Shown: positions 1 through 6,446 of the stretch, in pieces
Layout: every line of letters begins with the position of its first letter
How positions within the stretch are numbered: position 1 is the stretch's first letter
Source: Gaiellales bacterium
GTDB lineage: Bacteria; Actinomycetota; Thermoleophilia; Gaiellales; F1-60-MAGs149
Reading direction: 5' to 3'
Assembly (NCBI GenBank): GCA_030831375.1
Contig: JAURLF010000184.1
Location: forward strand, 1-11,637
DNA: 11,637 nucleotides
Made by a program: the position numbers and the translations under genes
The notes under the pieces: generated by a model
What the model saw: the letters and a program-made list of their open reading frames with translations, nothing else
Told to the model about the DNA's origin: nothing
Database searches by the model: none

Positions 1-1236
1 CGGCCCGCCTTCACGACCAGCCTGCCGCTGTGGGCGATGGCGATGGTCGTGGTCATCCTCATCGGGGGGCGCATCGGCCTCAACGCGTACTCGTCGAACG
101 TCGTCGACGTCGGCTACGCCGGCGTGGTCGGCGCGGACCGCATCCTCGACGGGCGCAGCCCGTACGGCTCGTTCCCGAAGCGCACCTCGACGCCGTGCGG
201 CACGCGCTACGCGGACGGGTCGAACAGCGCCTACGTGCAGGCCGACGGCGCCTGCGAGACCGCCATCGAGCGCGGCGACACGTACGGCCCCGCGATGTAC
301 CTCGCGTACGTGCCGGGCACGGCCGCGCTCGGCTGGAGCGGCCGCTGGGACGACCTGCCCGCCGCCCACTTCACCGCCGGCTTCTTCGACCTGATGGCCG
401 GCCTCGGCCTGGCCGTCTTCGGCTGGCGGCTGGGCGGCCGCCGCCTCGCCCTCGCGATGGGGCTGTTCTGGTTCGCGGTGCCGTGGACCGCCTACACGTT
501 CATGAGCGACTCGAACGACGCGATCGTCGCCGCCCTGCTCGCCTGGTCGGCGGCCCTGTTCGGGCGACCGCTCGGGCGCGGGTCACTCCTGATGCTCGCG
601 GCACTCGCGAAGTTCGCGCCGCTGCTCCTGATCCCGCTCTGGCTGCGCCTCGACCGCAGCGGCCCGGACCTCGCCCCGGGCGAATGGGCCTACGGACGAC
701 CCGTCCCGGGCCGCTCCCGGTCCCGGCGCCTCGCGGACGGGCTGCGTCCGGGCCCCGGCGCGGGCCGCACGCTGCTGGGGATGGCGCTCGTCCTCGTCGT
801 GCTCGCCGGCCTGCTCGTGGCCCTCGACGGCCCGGGCGCGCTGCGCACGTTCTGGGACCGCACCTTCGGCTGGCAGCTCGACCGCCCGTCGCCGTTCTCG
901 CTCTGGGACTGGGGCGAATACCCAGGCCTGCCCGACCTCGGCCTCCTGCAGACCGCGCTCAAGGGCGCGGTCATCGTCGGCGCGGTCGCGCTCTACGTGG
1001 TTCCGCGCCGGCTCGACGCGACGCGCGCGCTCGCCCTCGCTGGCGCACTGATGTGCGGCTTCCAGATCGTGCTCAGCCACTGGATGTACCTGTACCTGCC
1101 GTGGGTGCTCGTGTTCGCGGCGATCGCCCTGCTCGCCCCCCGGGCGGCGTGGCCGCTGCCGCCGACCACCGCGCGCAGCCCCCTGCCCGCCCGTCGCCGA
1201 CTGCAGCCCCTGTCAGCGGCCCGCGCACCCAGGTGA
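1..1236 (+). CDS. Multipass membrane protein, GT87/DUF2029-like glycosyltransferase (5' end missing)
   Basis: This frame is open from the first base, so the true start probably lies before the window; 411 residues are visible. The protein is a run of hydrophobic segments separated by short loops. In visible numbering it shows DGRSPYG (about 50-56), GDTYGPAMY (about 92-100), an acidic DSND at about 170-173, and AKFAP (203-207) leading into a membrane helix. Aromatic/acidic periplasmic motifs plus an A-K-F-x-P motif are typical of GT-C-fold, polyprenyl-phosphate-sugar-dependent transferases of the DUF2029/GT87 type. I therefore infer a role in adding sugars to an envelope glycan, with the acceptor unknown. 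A loop with two cysteines (about 66 and 85) may carry an extracytoplasmic disulfide. The C-terminus is a Pro/Arg-rich cytoplasmic-looking tail. The stop overlaps the -35 box of the next gene. An uncharacterised GT-C-like membrane protein is the alternative. Confidence 0.75.
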   Translation, partial: RPAFTTSLPLWAMAMVVVILIGGRIGLNAYSSNVVDVGYAGVVGADRILDGRSPYGSFPKRTSTPCGTRYADGSNSAYVQADGACETAIERGDTYGPAMYLAYVPGTAALGWSGRWDDLPAAHFTAGFFDLMAGLGLAVFGWRLGGRRLALAMGLFWFAVPWTAYTFMSDSNDAIVAALLAWSAALFGRPLGRGSLLMLAALAKFAPLLLIPLWLRLDRSGPDLAPGEWAYGRPVPGRSRSRRLADGLRPGPGAGRTLLGMALVLVVLAGLLVALDGPGALRTFWDRTFGWQLDRPSPFSLWDWGEYPGLPDLGLLQTALKGAVIVGAVALYVVPRRLDATRALALAGALMCGFQIVLSHWMYLYLPWVLVFAAIALLAPRAAWPLPPTTARSPLPARRRLQPLSAARAPR

Positions 1237-1261
1237 CAACCCCTGAAGACGTGTCTACCAT
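1233..1261 (+). promoter_or_regulatory. Sigma70-type promoter of the secreted protein gene
   Basis: GTGACA at 1233-1238 matches the TTGACA -35 consensus at 5 of 6 positions. A 17-bp spacer separates it from TACCAT at 1256-1261, a TANNNT -10 box. Transcription would start near 1268, giving a leader of about 22 nt that carries GGAGG at 1279-1283, six bases before the ATG at 1290. The -35 overlaps the stop codon of the preceding gene. It is the only site in the window where I see a good -35, a 17-bp spacer, a -10 and a strong ribosome binding site together. Confidence 0.6.
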
Positions 1262-1289
1262 ACGTCCGGCATCTACCTGGAGGTTGACG

Positions 1290-2510
1290 ATGACGTCCGC
1301 TCGACGGTTGACCCTTTCGCTCCTGATCGCCCTGACCGCACTCGCGCTGGGCGCAGTCACAGCAACGGCCCAGAACCTCTCGAATCCGGGTGAGTTCACC
1401 GTCGACATCGAGATGCCCGGCAACAAGGGCGGCGATGCGATGGAGCCCGACTGCGATCGGGAACTCGGCCCGGAGCTGGCTCTGCAGGGCGGCACCGCCA
1501 AGTGCACGATGCGCCAGACGGCGAAGGGCGAGACCGCAGTGGGCACCGTCGCCAACCAGACCCTCGTCACGACGACGGGCGATGCCGGCTTCGGCAGCGG
1601 CACCATGACCCGGACCTGCGACTTCGACATGCAGGCGACCATGGACGTCACCTTCATCGCCGGCGGCGGTAACCCGAGAATGAAGATGAACGGCACCGTC
1701 ACCATGGTCTGCTCGTGGACGATGTCCTTCCAGGACGCCGCCTCGTCGAGCCTCGCCGGCACGATGGAGCTGAACGCCAAGATGGCGCAGAACGATCTCG
1801 AGAACCAGTCCGCGCAGGGCGCCGACATCGAGATGACCATGAAGGTCTACGTGACCGCTGGGACCGGCCTGTTCGAGGGGTACGTCGGCAGTGGCGAACT
1901 GGACCAGCAGCAGGCGATGTCGCTGCTTGGCGGAGGCGGGTCGAGCGGCGGCGGGCCGAGCGGCGGCGGGTCGAGCGGCGGGGGTCAGCAGGGCTCCGGC
2001 TCACTGACCGTCGAGCAGCTGAGCGCCATCTGCAATGTCCTCGCTCAGATGCCCGGCGGGCCCACGACCTGCAACGAGCAGACCGCCCTCTCGGCGTGTC
2101 AGACCGCCGCAGTGCGCGGCCAGAGCGCGGCGCTCGACAGCGCGTGCACCGCAGCCGGCCGCGCCGGCCGGTCGACCCGTCAGACGGCCGGCGGGGACCC
2201 GATGACGCTGAAGCTCAAGAAGGCAGCCGGACAGGTGCGGATCGTCTCCCCGCTGCCGAAGGTCGGGGCCAAGGGCGGCGCGGCCAAGGTGACGGCGAAG
2301 ACCAAGGTGCTGATCGTCGCCACCAAGGGTGCCAAGTGCACGATCAGGACCCAGCGGGGCGTGCTCGGTACCGCGACGTCGAAGGATTCCGCAAAGCGAA
2401 CGGTCGTCAGGCCGAAGCGGGGCGCCTGGACCGGCGCCAAGTGGATCAAGGCGACGTGCAAGCTCGACGGGAAGTCCTTCTCGTCGCCGAAGGTGCGGGT
2501 GAAGGGCTAG
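1290..2510 (+). CDS. Secreted cysteine-rich protein with Gly/Ser linker, function unknown
   Basis: I do not recognise this 406-residue protein. It starts with a classic Sec signal peptide: Arg at 5-6, a hydrophobic core at 8-22, and likely cleavage after TATA near residue 27. The mature protein has three parts. Residues 28-210 are Met- and Thr-rich, likely beta, with Cys at 55, 72, 110 and 141. A flexible linker at 214-237 is made almost only of Gly, Ser, Pro and Gln. Residues 238-300 carry Cys 248, 261, 270 and 286, and residues 301-406 are a basic Lys-rich beta-like domain with Cys 350 and 390. Ten cysteines, evenly split between the parts, suggest disulfides formed outside the cell. The start is fixed by GGAGG at 1279-1283 and the signal peptide. 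The frame stays open upstream of 1290, but that stretch overlaps the membrane protein gene and is not protein-like. The gene ends four bases from the oppositely oriented phosphoesterase gene. Confidence 0.85.
   Translation: MTSARRLTLSLLIALTALALGAVTATAQNLSNPGEFTVDIEMPGNKGGDAMEPDCDRELGPELALQGGTAKCTMRQTAKGETAVGTVANQTLVTTTGDAGFGSGTMTRTCDFDMQATMDVTFIAGGGNPRMKMNGTVTMVCSWTMSFQDAASSSLAGTMELNAKMAQNDLENQSAQGADIEMTMKVYVTAGTGLFEGYVGSGELDQQQAMSLLGGGGSSGGGPSGGGSSGGGQQGSGSLTVEQLSAICNVLAQMPGGPTTCNEQTALSACQTAAVRGQSAALDSACTAAGRAGRSTRQTAGGDPMTLKLKKAAGQVRIVSPLPKVGAKGGAAKVTAKTKVLIVATKGAKCTIRTQRGVLGTATSKDSAKRTVVRPKRGAWTGAKWIKATCKLDGKSFSSPKVRVKG
1931..1985 (+). repeat. 15-bp in-frame tandem repeat encoding the Gly/Ser linker
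   Basis: Three near-identical 15-bp units (1941-1955, 1956-1970, 1971-1985) of the form TCGAGCGGCGGCGGG follow a partial unit at 1931-1940. Each encodes S/P-S-G-G-G. The unit is five codons, so copy-number change would lengthen or shorten the linker without breaking the frame. Confidence 0.8.
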
Positions 2511-2514
2511 GGCG

Positions 2515-3294
2515 TCAGGCGACCGCGCGGCGGAGCGCCTCGGCGCCCGTCGCGCGGCCGTCGCCGTCCACGTCGACGAGCAGGCCCTCCAGGCGCACGT
2601 CGCCCGTGGCGGGCTCGAGCCGCTGCGGCTGCTGCAAGAGGAAGCGCCGGAGCGACTGCTCCTTGACGGCGCCGATCACCGAGTCGTGCGGACCCGTCAT
2701 ACCGGCGTCGGTGATGTAGGCGGTGCCGCCGGGCAGGACGCGGGCATCGCTCGTCTGCACGTGCGTATGCGTGCCGCAGACCGCGCTGACGCGGCCCGCG
2801 AGGTGCCAGCCGAGCGCGACCTTCTCGCTGGTGGCCTCGGCGTGCACGTCGACGAGCACGAACGGCGTGCGCGCCCGCGCCTCGTCGACGAGGCGGTCGA
2901 CGATCGCGAACATCGTCTGCGCCGGCTCGAGCGTGAAGGAGCCGAGCAGGTTGATCACGGCGAGCTCGGCGCCGTCCGCGGTCGGCACGAACGCGAGGCC
3001 GCGGCCCGGCAGCCGATCCAGCAGGTTGGCCGGCCGGACCACACGTTCGGAGCCGGTCAGGTAGGGACCGATCTCCTTGCGCCGCCAGAGGTGGTTGCCG
3101 AGCGTCAGGCAGTCGGCGCCGGCGGCCAGCAGGCGATCGGCGAGGCGCGGCGTCAGGCCGACGCCGTCGGCGGCGTTCTCGGCGTTGACGACGACGGCGT
3201 CGAGGGCGAGCTCGGCGCGCAGCGCGGGCAGCGCCCGCTCGATCGCGTCCACCCCGGGCTTGCCGTAGACGTCGGCGAGGAAGAGCAGCCTCAT
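2515..3294 (-). CDS. ymdB: YmdB/TIGR00282-family metallophosphoesterase
   Basis: A 259-residue protein of the size expected for this family of calcineurin-like phosphodiesterases. Family members such as Bacillus YmdB and Deinococcus DR1281 bind two metals and hydrolyse 2',3'-cyclic nucleotides or cAMP. All the usual ligand motifs are present: D8 in FLADVYG, E39-N40 in NAENAADG, N67-H68 in LGNH, H151 in VDVHAEATSEK, and H176 and H178 in CGTHTHVQTSD. The conserved GMTGPHDSVIG follows. There is no signal peptide, so it should be cytoplasmic. The ATG overlaps the TGA of the upstream LytM-like gene (ATGA, 3291-3294) and has only a weak ribosome binding site, which suggests translational coupling and a shared transcript. 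The C-terminal end (VDVDGDGRATGAEALRR) is charged. The enzyme class is secure; the physiological substrate here is not known. Confidence 0.93.
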   Translation of the reverse strand: MRLLFLADVYGKPGVDAIERALPALRAELALDAVVVNAENAADGVGLTPRLADRLLAAGADCLTLGNHLWRRKEIGPYLTGSERVVRPANLLDRLPGRGLAFVPTADGAELAVINLLGSFTLEPAQTMFAIVDRLVDEARARTPFVLVDVHAEATSEKVALGWHLAGRVSAVCGTHTHVQTSDARVLPGGTAYITDAGMTGPHDSVIGAVKEQSLRRFLLQQPQRLEPATGDVRLEGLLVDVDGDGRATGAEALRRAVA

Positions 3295-4100
3295 GTGGCG
3301 GCCACCGCCGTCGCCGGCCGCACCTCGAGCTGGACGCGGTTGCCCCCGTCCTGGGTGTACGCCGCGATCGCCGGCTCGAGGACCGGGGTGACGTCGATGA
3401 TGCGGCCGATCCGCGTCCACGCGTCGGGGCGCGTCGAGACGGGTGAGCCGACGGAGAGCTCGGGGTCCGCCTTGAGCCCGGACGCCACGACGACGACGCC
3501 GGGGTTCGCCAACGGCTCGATCGCGATCTGGTCGCCGTACTCGACGCCCTCGACGATCACCGGCGTGATCGACAGCACCTTGCCGTCCGCCGGGGCGTAG
3601 ACGTCCGTGCCGACCGGCGCCCCCACGTCGACGGACGTCGGGTCGCCCTCGGCGACGTACGGCGGGCCGCCCGCGTCCGCCCCGGCGAAGCCCGACACGA
3701 TGCGGCCCAACAGACCCTCGTCGACCGGCTCGCCGACGGGCTGGAGCGGCAGCCCGCTGGTGCCCGCCACCGGGTGGTAGAGGATCGCGGTGATGCGCGA
3801 CTGCTCCACGGGGACGAAGAGGACGACGCTGCCCTGGCGCGACATCGTCTGCGGCCGCGGCGCGCCCGACGGCAGGATGCGCTCCGCGGGCGCGACGGAC
3901 GGCACGAGATCGATGCCGCCGAGGCCGATCAGCTGCACCGCGCCGATCGCCAGCGACGCCACGGCCAGCGCGACCGCCACCACGATCCGGCCGCGTCCCG
4001 CCGGGCGGGCCGGGGGCATGGGCGGCGGGAGGATGATGTCGACGCCCGAGCCCGTCAGCTCGACGGTCGCGACATCGGCCTGCTCGTCGTGCACGGCCAT
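3291..4100 (-). CDS. Membrane-anchored degenerate LytM/M23-like domain protein
   Basis: A 269-residue protein with a short cytoplasmic N-terminus rich in Pro, one membrane segment at about 39-60 and an extracytoplasmic remainder. Residues about 150-262 follow the M23/LytM fold: VDVGAPVGTDVYAPADGKV (157-175) matches the usual H-x-G-x-D-I-x-A-P-x-G-T-P-V-x-A-x-x-D-G-x-V, and NRVQLEVRP (254-262) sits where active enzymes have H-L-H-F-E-V-R. Only the Asp ligand (D158) is kept: the first His is Pro154, the Y-x-H-L histidine is missing around VASGL (205-209), and the H-x-H pair is R-V-Q. It should therefore not be an active zinc endopeptidase. Known degenerate LytM proteins (EnvC, NlpD) regulate amidases, so a scaffolding or regulatory wall role is my inference. 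The PBP gene lies 30 bp upstream and ymdB overlaps downstream. The start is supported by a leaderless promoter. Confidence 0.8.
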   Translation of the reverse strand: MAVHDEQADVATVELTGSGVDIILPPPMPPARPAGRGRIVVAVALAVASLAIGAVQLIGLGGIDLVPSVAPAERILPSGAPRPQTMSRQGSVVLFVPVEQSRITAILYHPVAGTSGLPLQPVGEPVDEGLLGRIVSGFAGADAGGPPYVAEGDPTSVDVGAPVGTDVYAPADGKVLSITPVIVEGVEYGDQIAIEPLANPGVVVVASGLKADPELSVGSPVSTRPDAWTRIGRIIDVTPVLEPAIAAYTQDGGNRVQLEVRPATAVAAT

Positions 4101-4106
4101 GGGCTG

Positions 4107-4112
4107 AGTCTA
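4107..4112 (-). promoter_or_regulatory. Leaderless -10 box (TAGACT) for the LytM-like gene
   Basis: Read on the minus strand, CGGTAGACTCAG (4115-4104) ends 3 nt before the ATG at 4100. The TAGACT hexamer is followed by six bases, which places transcription start at or next to the A of the start codon. There is no Shine-Dalgarno sequence and no clear -35. The same 12 bases occur upstream of the DUF151 gene (8840-8829). Confidence 0.5.
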
Positions 4113-4117
4113 CCGCC

Positions 4118-4139
4118 GTGCCGCGAGCCGCTACGGCAC
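4118..4139 (-). terminator. Candidate stem-loop at the end of the PBP gene
   Basis: GTGCCG (4118-4123) and CGGCAC (4134-4139) can pair as a 6-bp stem around a 10-nt loop that contains the PBP stop codon. No U-run follows. It lies just upstream of the LytM -10 box, so it could slow or end PBP transcription, but a chance inverted repeat is possible at this GC content. Confidence 0.25.
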
Positions 4140-6278
4140 CTGCACGGCCTCCGCCGGCACCGCCTCCGCGGGCGCGGTCTCCGCGGGCGCGGTCTCCGCC
4201 GGCGCGGTCTCGACCGGCTCGGGCGCGGTCTCCTCCTCCGGCTTCGGCTTCGGCGCCGTGAACTGGACGTCCGGCACGGTCAGGCTGGAGACGATGCGGT
4301 CGGCGAACTGCGACGTGAACGACTCCCACGCGACCGGCTGGCGCGGCGCCCGGAACTCATGCGGCGCGACGCCCTGCAGCGCGGCATCCATGAACAGGTG
4401 CCAGATGTCGGCGGGCAGGGTCGGACCGGACACGGCGCCGACGCCGGCGACGTTGTAGAGCGGCCTCGTCTCGTCCGGGAAGCCGATCCAGACGCAGGCG
4501 GCGAGATCCGGGGTGTAGCCGCAGAACCAGGCGTCCGTGTTGTCGTCCGTGGTGCCGGTCTTGCCGGCCTGCGGGCGCGCGTCCGTCGTGCGCGCGCCCG
4601 TGCCGGTGCCGGCGTACATGTTCTCGCCGAGGATCCGCGTGACCTCCGCCGCCACACCGTCCTGGATCACGCGCACCCCGCGGCTGCGGCGGCCGAGCAG
4701 CTCGTTGCCGTCCGCGTCCTCCACGGCCCGGATCGCGGTCGGCGGGTTGTAGACGCCGCCGTTGGCGAGCGTCGCGTAGGCGGTGGTCATCTCCAGCGGG
4801 GAGACGCCGCTCGAGCCGAGCGTGATCGACGGCACCGGCACGAGCTTCGAGTCGGGCACGCCGAGCCGGCGCGCCATGTCGGCGATGTTGTCGGGCCCGA
4901 CGTCGATCGCGAGCTGCGCGTAGACCGTGTTGTCCGACGCGAGCGTGGCGTTCTCGAGCGTGACGCCGCCGGAGTACGACCCGCCGGCGGTGCCGACCTC
5001 CCAGACGGGCGACGCCGGGTCGGGCTGCCAGCTGAACGGCGCCGACATGTAGCGCGTCGCTCGTGGGTCGATGCCCTGCTCGACGGCCGTCGCGAGGGTG
5101 AACGTCTTGAACGTGGATCCCGGCTGGCGGCGGCCCTGCGAGGCGAGATCGAACTGGTCCTTGCGGAAGTAGCGCGTCGAGGCCATCGCCACGATCTCGC
5201 CCGTCTTCGGCCGGATCGCGACGATCGCCGCGGCGGGGTCGCCGGGCGAGCGCAGGATCGACCTCATGGCGGCGCGTGCCTGCGCCTGCAGGCGCGGGTC
5301 GAGCGTCGTCTCGATCCTGAGCCCGCCGGCGCGCACCGCGACGTCGCCGAAGTCGGGGTCGGCGGCGAGCTCCTCGGCGACGTAGCGCACGAAGAAGGAC
5401 TCGCGCACCTTGCCGTAGATGCGGCCGCGCTTGAGGTCGAGCGGGGCCCGGTTCGCCTTCGCCTCCTGGGCCGCGGTGATCCGGCCCGTCTCGCGCATCG
5501 CCTGCAGCACCTGCGTGCGGCGCTCGAGCGCGGCGTCCGGGTTGGCGTACGGGTCGTAGTAGCTCGGCAGCTGCGGCAGGCCCGCGAGCAGCGCCGCCTC
5601 GGCGATCGTCAGGTCCTTCGCCTGCTTGGCGAAGTACGTCTGCGCAGCCGCCTCCACCCCGTAGGCGTTGTTGCCGTAGAAGACGGTGTTCAGGTACGCG
5701 GTCAGGATCTCGTCCTTCGTGAAGCGCTGCTCGAGCTGCAGCGCGAGCAGCGCCTCGCGCAGCTTCCGGTCGAAGGTGCGCTCCTTGACGATGTAGATCT
5801 GCGAGATCAGCTGCTGCGTGAGGGTCGAACCGCCCTGCACAACGCGGCCGGCGGCGATGTTGCGGATCGCGGCGCGCGCGATGCCGCGCGCGTCGACGCC
5901 GTCGTGGTCGTAGAAGCGGCGATCCTCGATCGCGACCGTCGCCTTCTTCATCCACGGCGAGATGGCGTCGGACGGCACGGGCTGGCGGTTCTCCTCGGAC
6001 GCGAGCACGCCGAGCCCGGTGCCCTTCGCGTCGTAGACGCTCGAGTTCGCGCCGATCTGGCGGGCCTTGATCGCGTCCAGGGTCGGCAGCTCGCCCATGT
6101 AGCGGGCCGCCCCGAACAGGAGCAGCCCCGTGCCGACGGCCGTCACGAGCGCGAGGACCAGGAACGTCGTCGCGAACGCGCCGCGCCGGCCCGTCGTGCG
6201 CCGCTGGCGGCGAGACCGACGGCGGCGCGAGGTCCCCTTGGCGATTCCCTCAGGCACGGCGCGGCCCCTCTGCTCCAT
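4131..6278 (-). CDS. Class A penicillin-binding protein (GT51 transglycosylase plus transpeptidase)
   Basis: A 715-residue bifunctional peptidoglycan synthase that polymerises lipid II and cross-links stem peptides outside the membrane. The basic cytoplasmic N-terminus (Arg-rich 18-32) precedes one membrane segment at about 34-56. The GT51 domain shows EDRRFYDHDGVD (118-129, catalytic E118), GGSTLTQQLI (149-158), RKLREALLALQLE (171-183) and TAYLNTVFYGNNAYG (193-207). The transpeptidase has S388-T-F-K391, SDN (448-450) and KTGT (573-576), so both active sites are intact. A C-terminal tail from about 676 is Pro/Glu/Ala-rich and built on TAPAE repeats, probably a disordered extracytoplasmic tail. 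An in-frame TGA lies 12 nt before the ATG at 6278. GTG at codon 8 is preceded by AGAGGGG at a good distance and is a credible alternative start. It is divergent from the lipoprotein gene and upstream of the LytM-like gene. Confidence 0.95.
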   Translation of the reverse strand: MEQRGRAVPEGIAKGTSRRRRSRRQRRTTGRRGAFATTFLVLALVTAVGTGLLLFGAARYMGELPTLDAIKARQIGANSSVYDAKGTGLGVLASEENRQPVPSDAISPWMKKATVAIEDRRFYDHDGVDARGIARAAIRNIAAGRVVQGGSTLTQQLISQIYIVKERTFDRKLREALLALQLEQRFTKDEILTAYLNTVFYGNNAYGVEAAAQTYFAKQAKDLTIAEAALLAGLPQLPSYYDPYANPDAALERRTQVLQAMRETGRITAAQEAKANRAPLDLKRGRIYGKVRESFFVRYVAEELAADPDFGDVAVRAGGLRIETTLDPRLQAQARAAMRSILRSPGDPAAAIVAIRPKTGEIVAMASTRYFRKDQFDLASQGRRQPGSTFKTFTLATAVEQGIDPRATRYMSAPFSWQPDPASPVWEVGTAGGSYSGGVTLENATLASDNTVYAQLAIDVGPDNIADMARRLGVPDSKLVPVPSITLGSSGVSPLEMTTAYATLANGGVYNPPTAIRAVEDADGNELLGRRSRGVRVIQDGVAAEVTRILGENMYAGTGTGARTTDARPQAGKTGTTDDNTDAWFCGYTPDLAACVWIGFPDETRPLYNVAGVGAVSGPTLPADIWHLFMDAALQGVAPHEFRAPRQPVAWESFTSQFADRIVSSLTVPDVQFTAPKPKPEEETAPEPVETAPAETAPAETAPAEAVPAEAVQVP
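4141..4215 (-). repeat. 15-bp in-frame tandem repeat in the PBP tail
   Basis: Five tandem 15-bp units run through 4141-4215. The three at 4171-4215 are nearly identical (GGCGCGGTCTCCGCG on the plus strand) and the two at 4141-4170 have diverged. On the coding strand they give the ETAPA/TAPAE pentapeptides at the C-terminus. The unit length keeps the frame, so the tail can change length by slippage or unequal exchange. Confidence 0.75.
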
Positions 6279-6446
6279 GCGCTCTGATCATCGCTCGTTC
6301 CACGCTATCACCGGGTTCCCGGCCGGGGACGGTACCTGTGCGCCGGGCCGCTGCGATCGGGGTTTCCACGTCCGCGCACCATGCCGGCTACCCGTTCGCG
6401 CCGGCCCGTGGCGGTCCTGCCCCTCCACCCCGGTACGATGGGCGGC
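6279..6446. promoter_or_regulatory. Divergent intergenic region between the PBP and lipoprotein genes
   Basis: This 168-bp stretch holds the promoters of both flanking genes. On the minus strand TAGCGT (6307-6302) is a possible -10 about 24 nt before the PBP ATG, without a clear -35. On the plus strand the lipoprotein -10 sits at 6434-6439. CCGGGTTCCCGG at 6311-6322 is a short inverted repeat (two 5-bp arms around TT) just upstream of the possible PBP -10 and could be a protein-binding site, though GC-rich DNA makes such repeats common. I see no small gene, RNA or riboswitch in it. Confidence 0.4.
6434..6439 (+). promoter_or_regulatory. Leaderless -10 box (TACGAT) for the lipoprotein gene
   Basis: CGGTACGAT ends at 6439, and seven bases later lies the GTG at 6447. 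This geometry places transcription start at the start codon, and there is no ribosome binding site. The ATG at 6438 overlaps the -10 itself and so should not be transcribed. This is the main reason for choosing GTG 6447 as the start. Confidence 0.5.

Noticed and set aside
30..1289. Upstream extension of the secreted protein frame
   Set aside because: The extension is Arg/Pro-rich shadow sequence over the membrane protein gene. The signal peptide, the GGAGG and the promoter all place the start at 1290.
2511..2514. Bidirectional terminator between the secreted protein and ymdB genes
   Set aside because: The gap is four bases and I found no convincing inverted repeat around 2490-2540.
3295..4329. 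Upstream extension of the ymdB frame
   Set aside because: The extension overlaps the LytM-like gene out of frame and has shadow composition. The family's conserved N-terminus begins at the ATG at 3294.
3774..6287. Very long plus-strand open frame opposite the PBP gene
   Set aside because: It is a GC-rich shadow frame dominated by Arg, Gly, Ala, Asp and Val. The minus strand encodes a PBP with every catalytic motif.
6381..6446. Longer lipoprotein starting at ATG 6381 or ATG 6438
   Set aside because: Either start would put extra residues before a normal lipoprotein signal, and ATG 6438 lies inside the -10 box. GTG 6447 gives a standard signal peptide and leaderless geometry.
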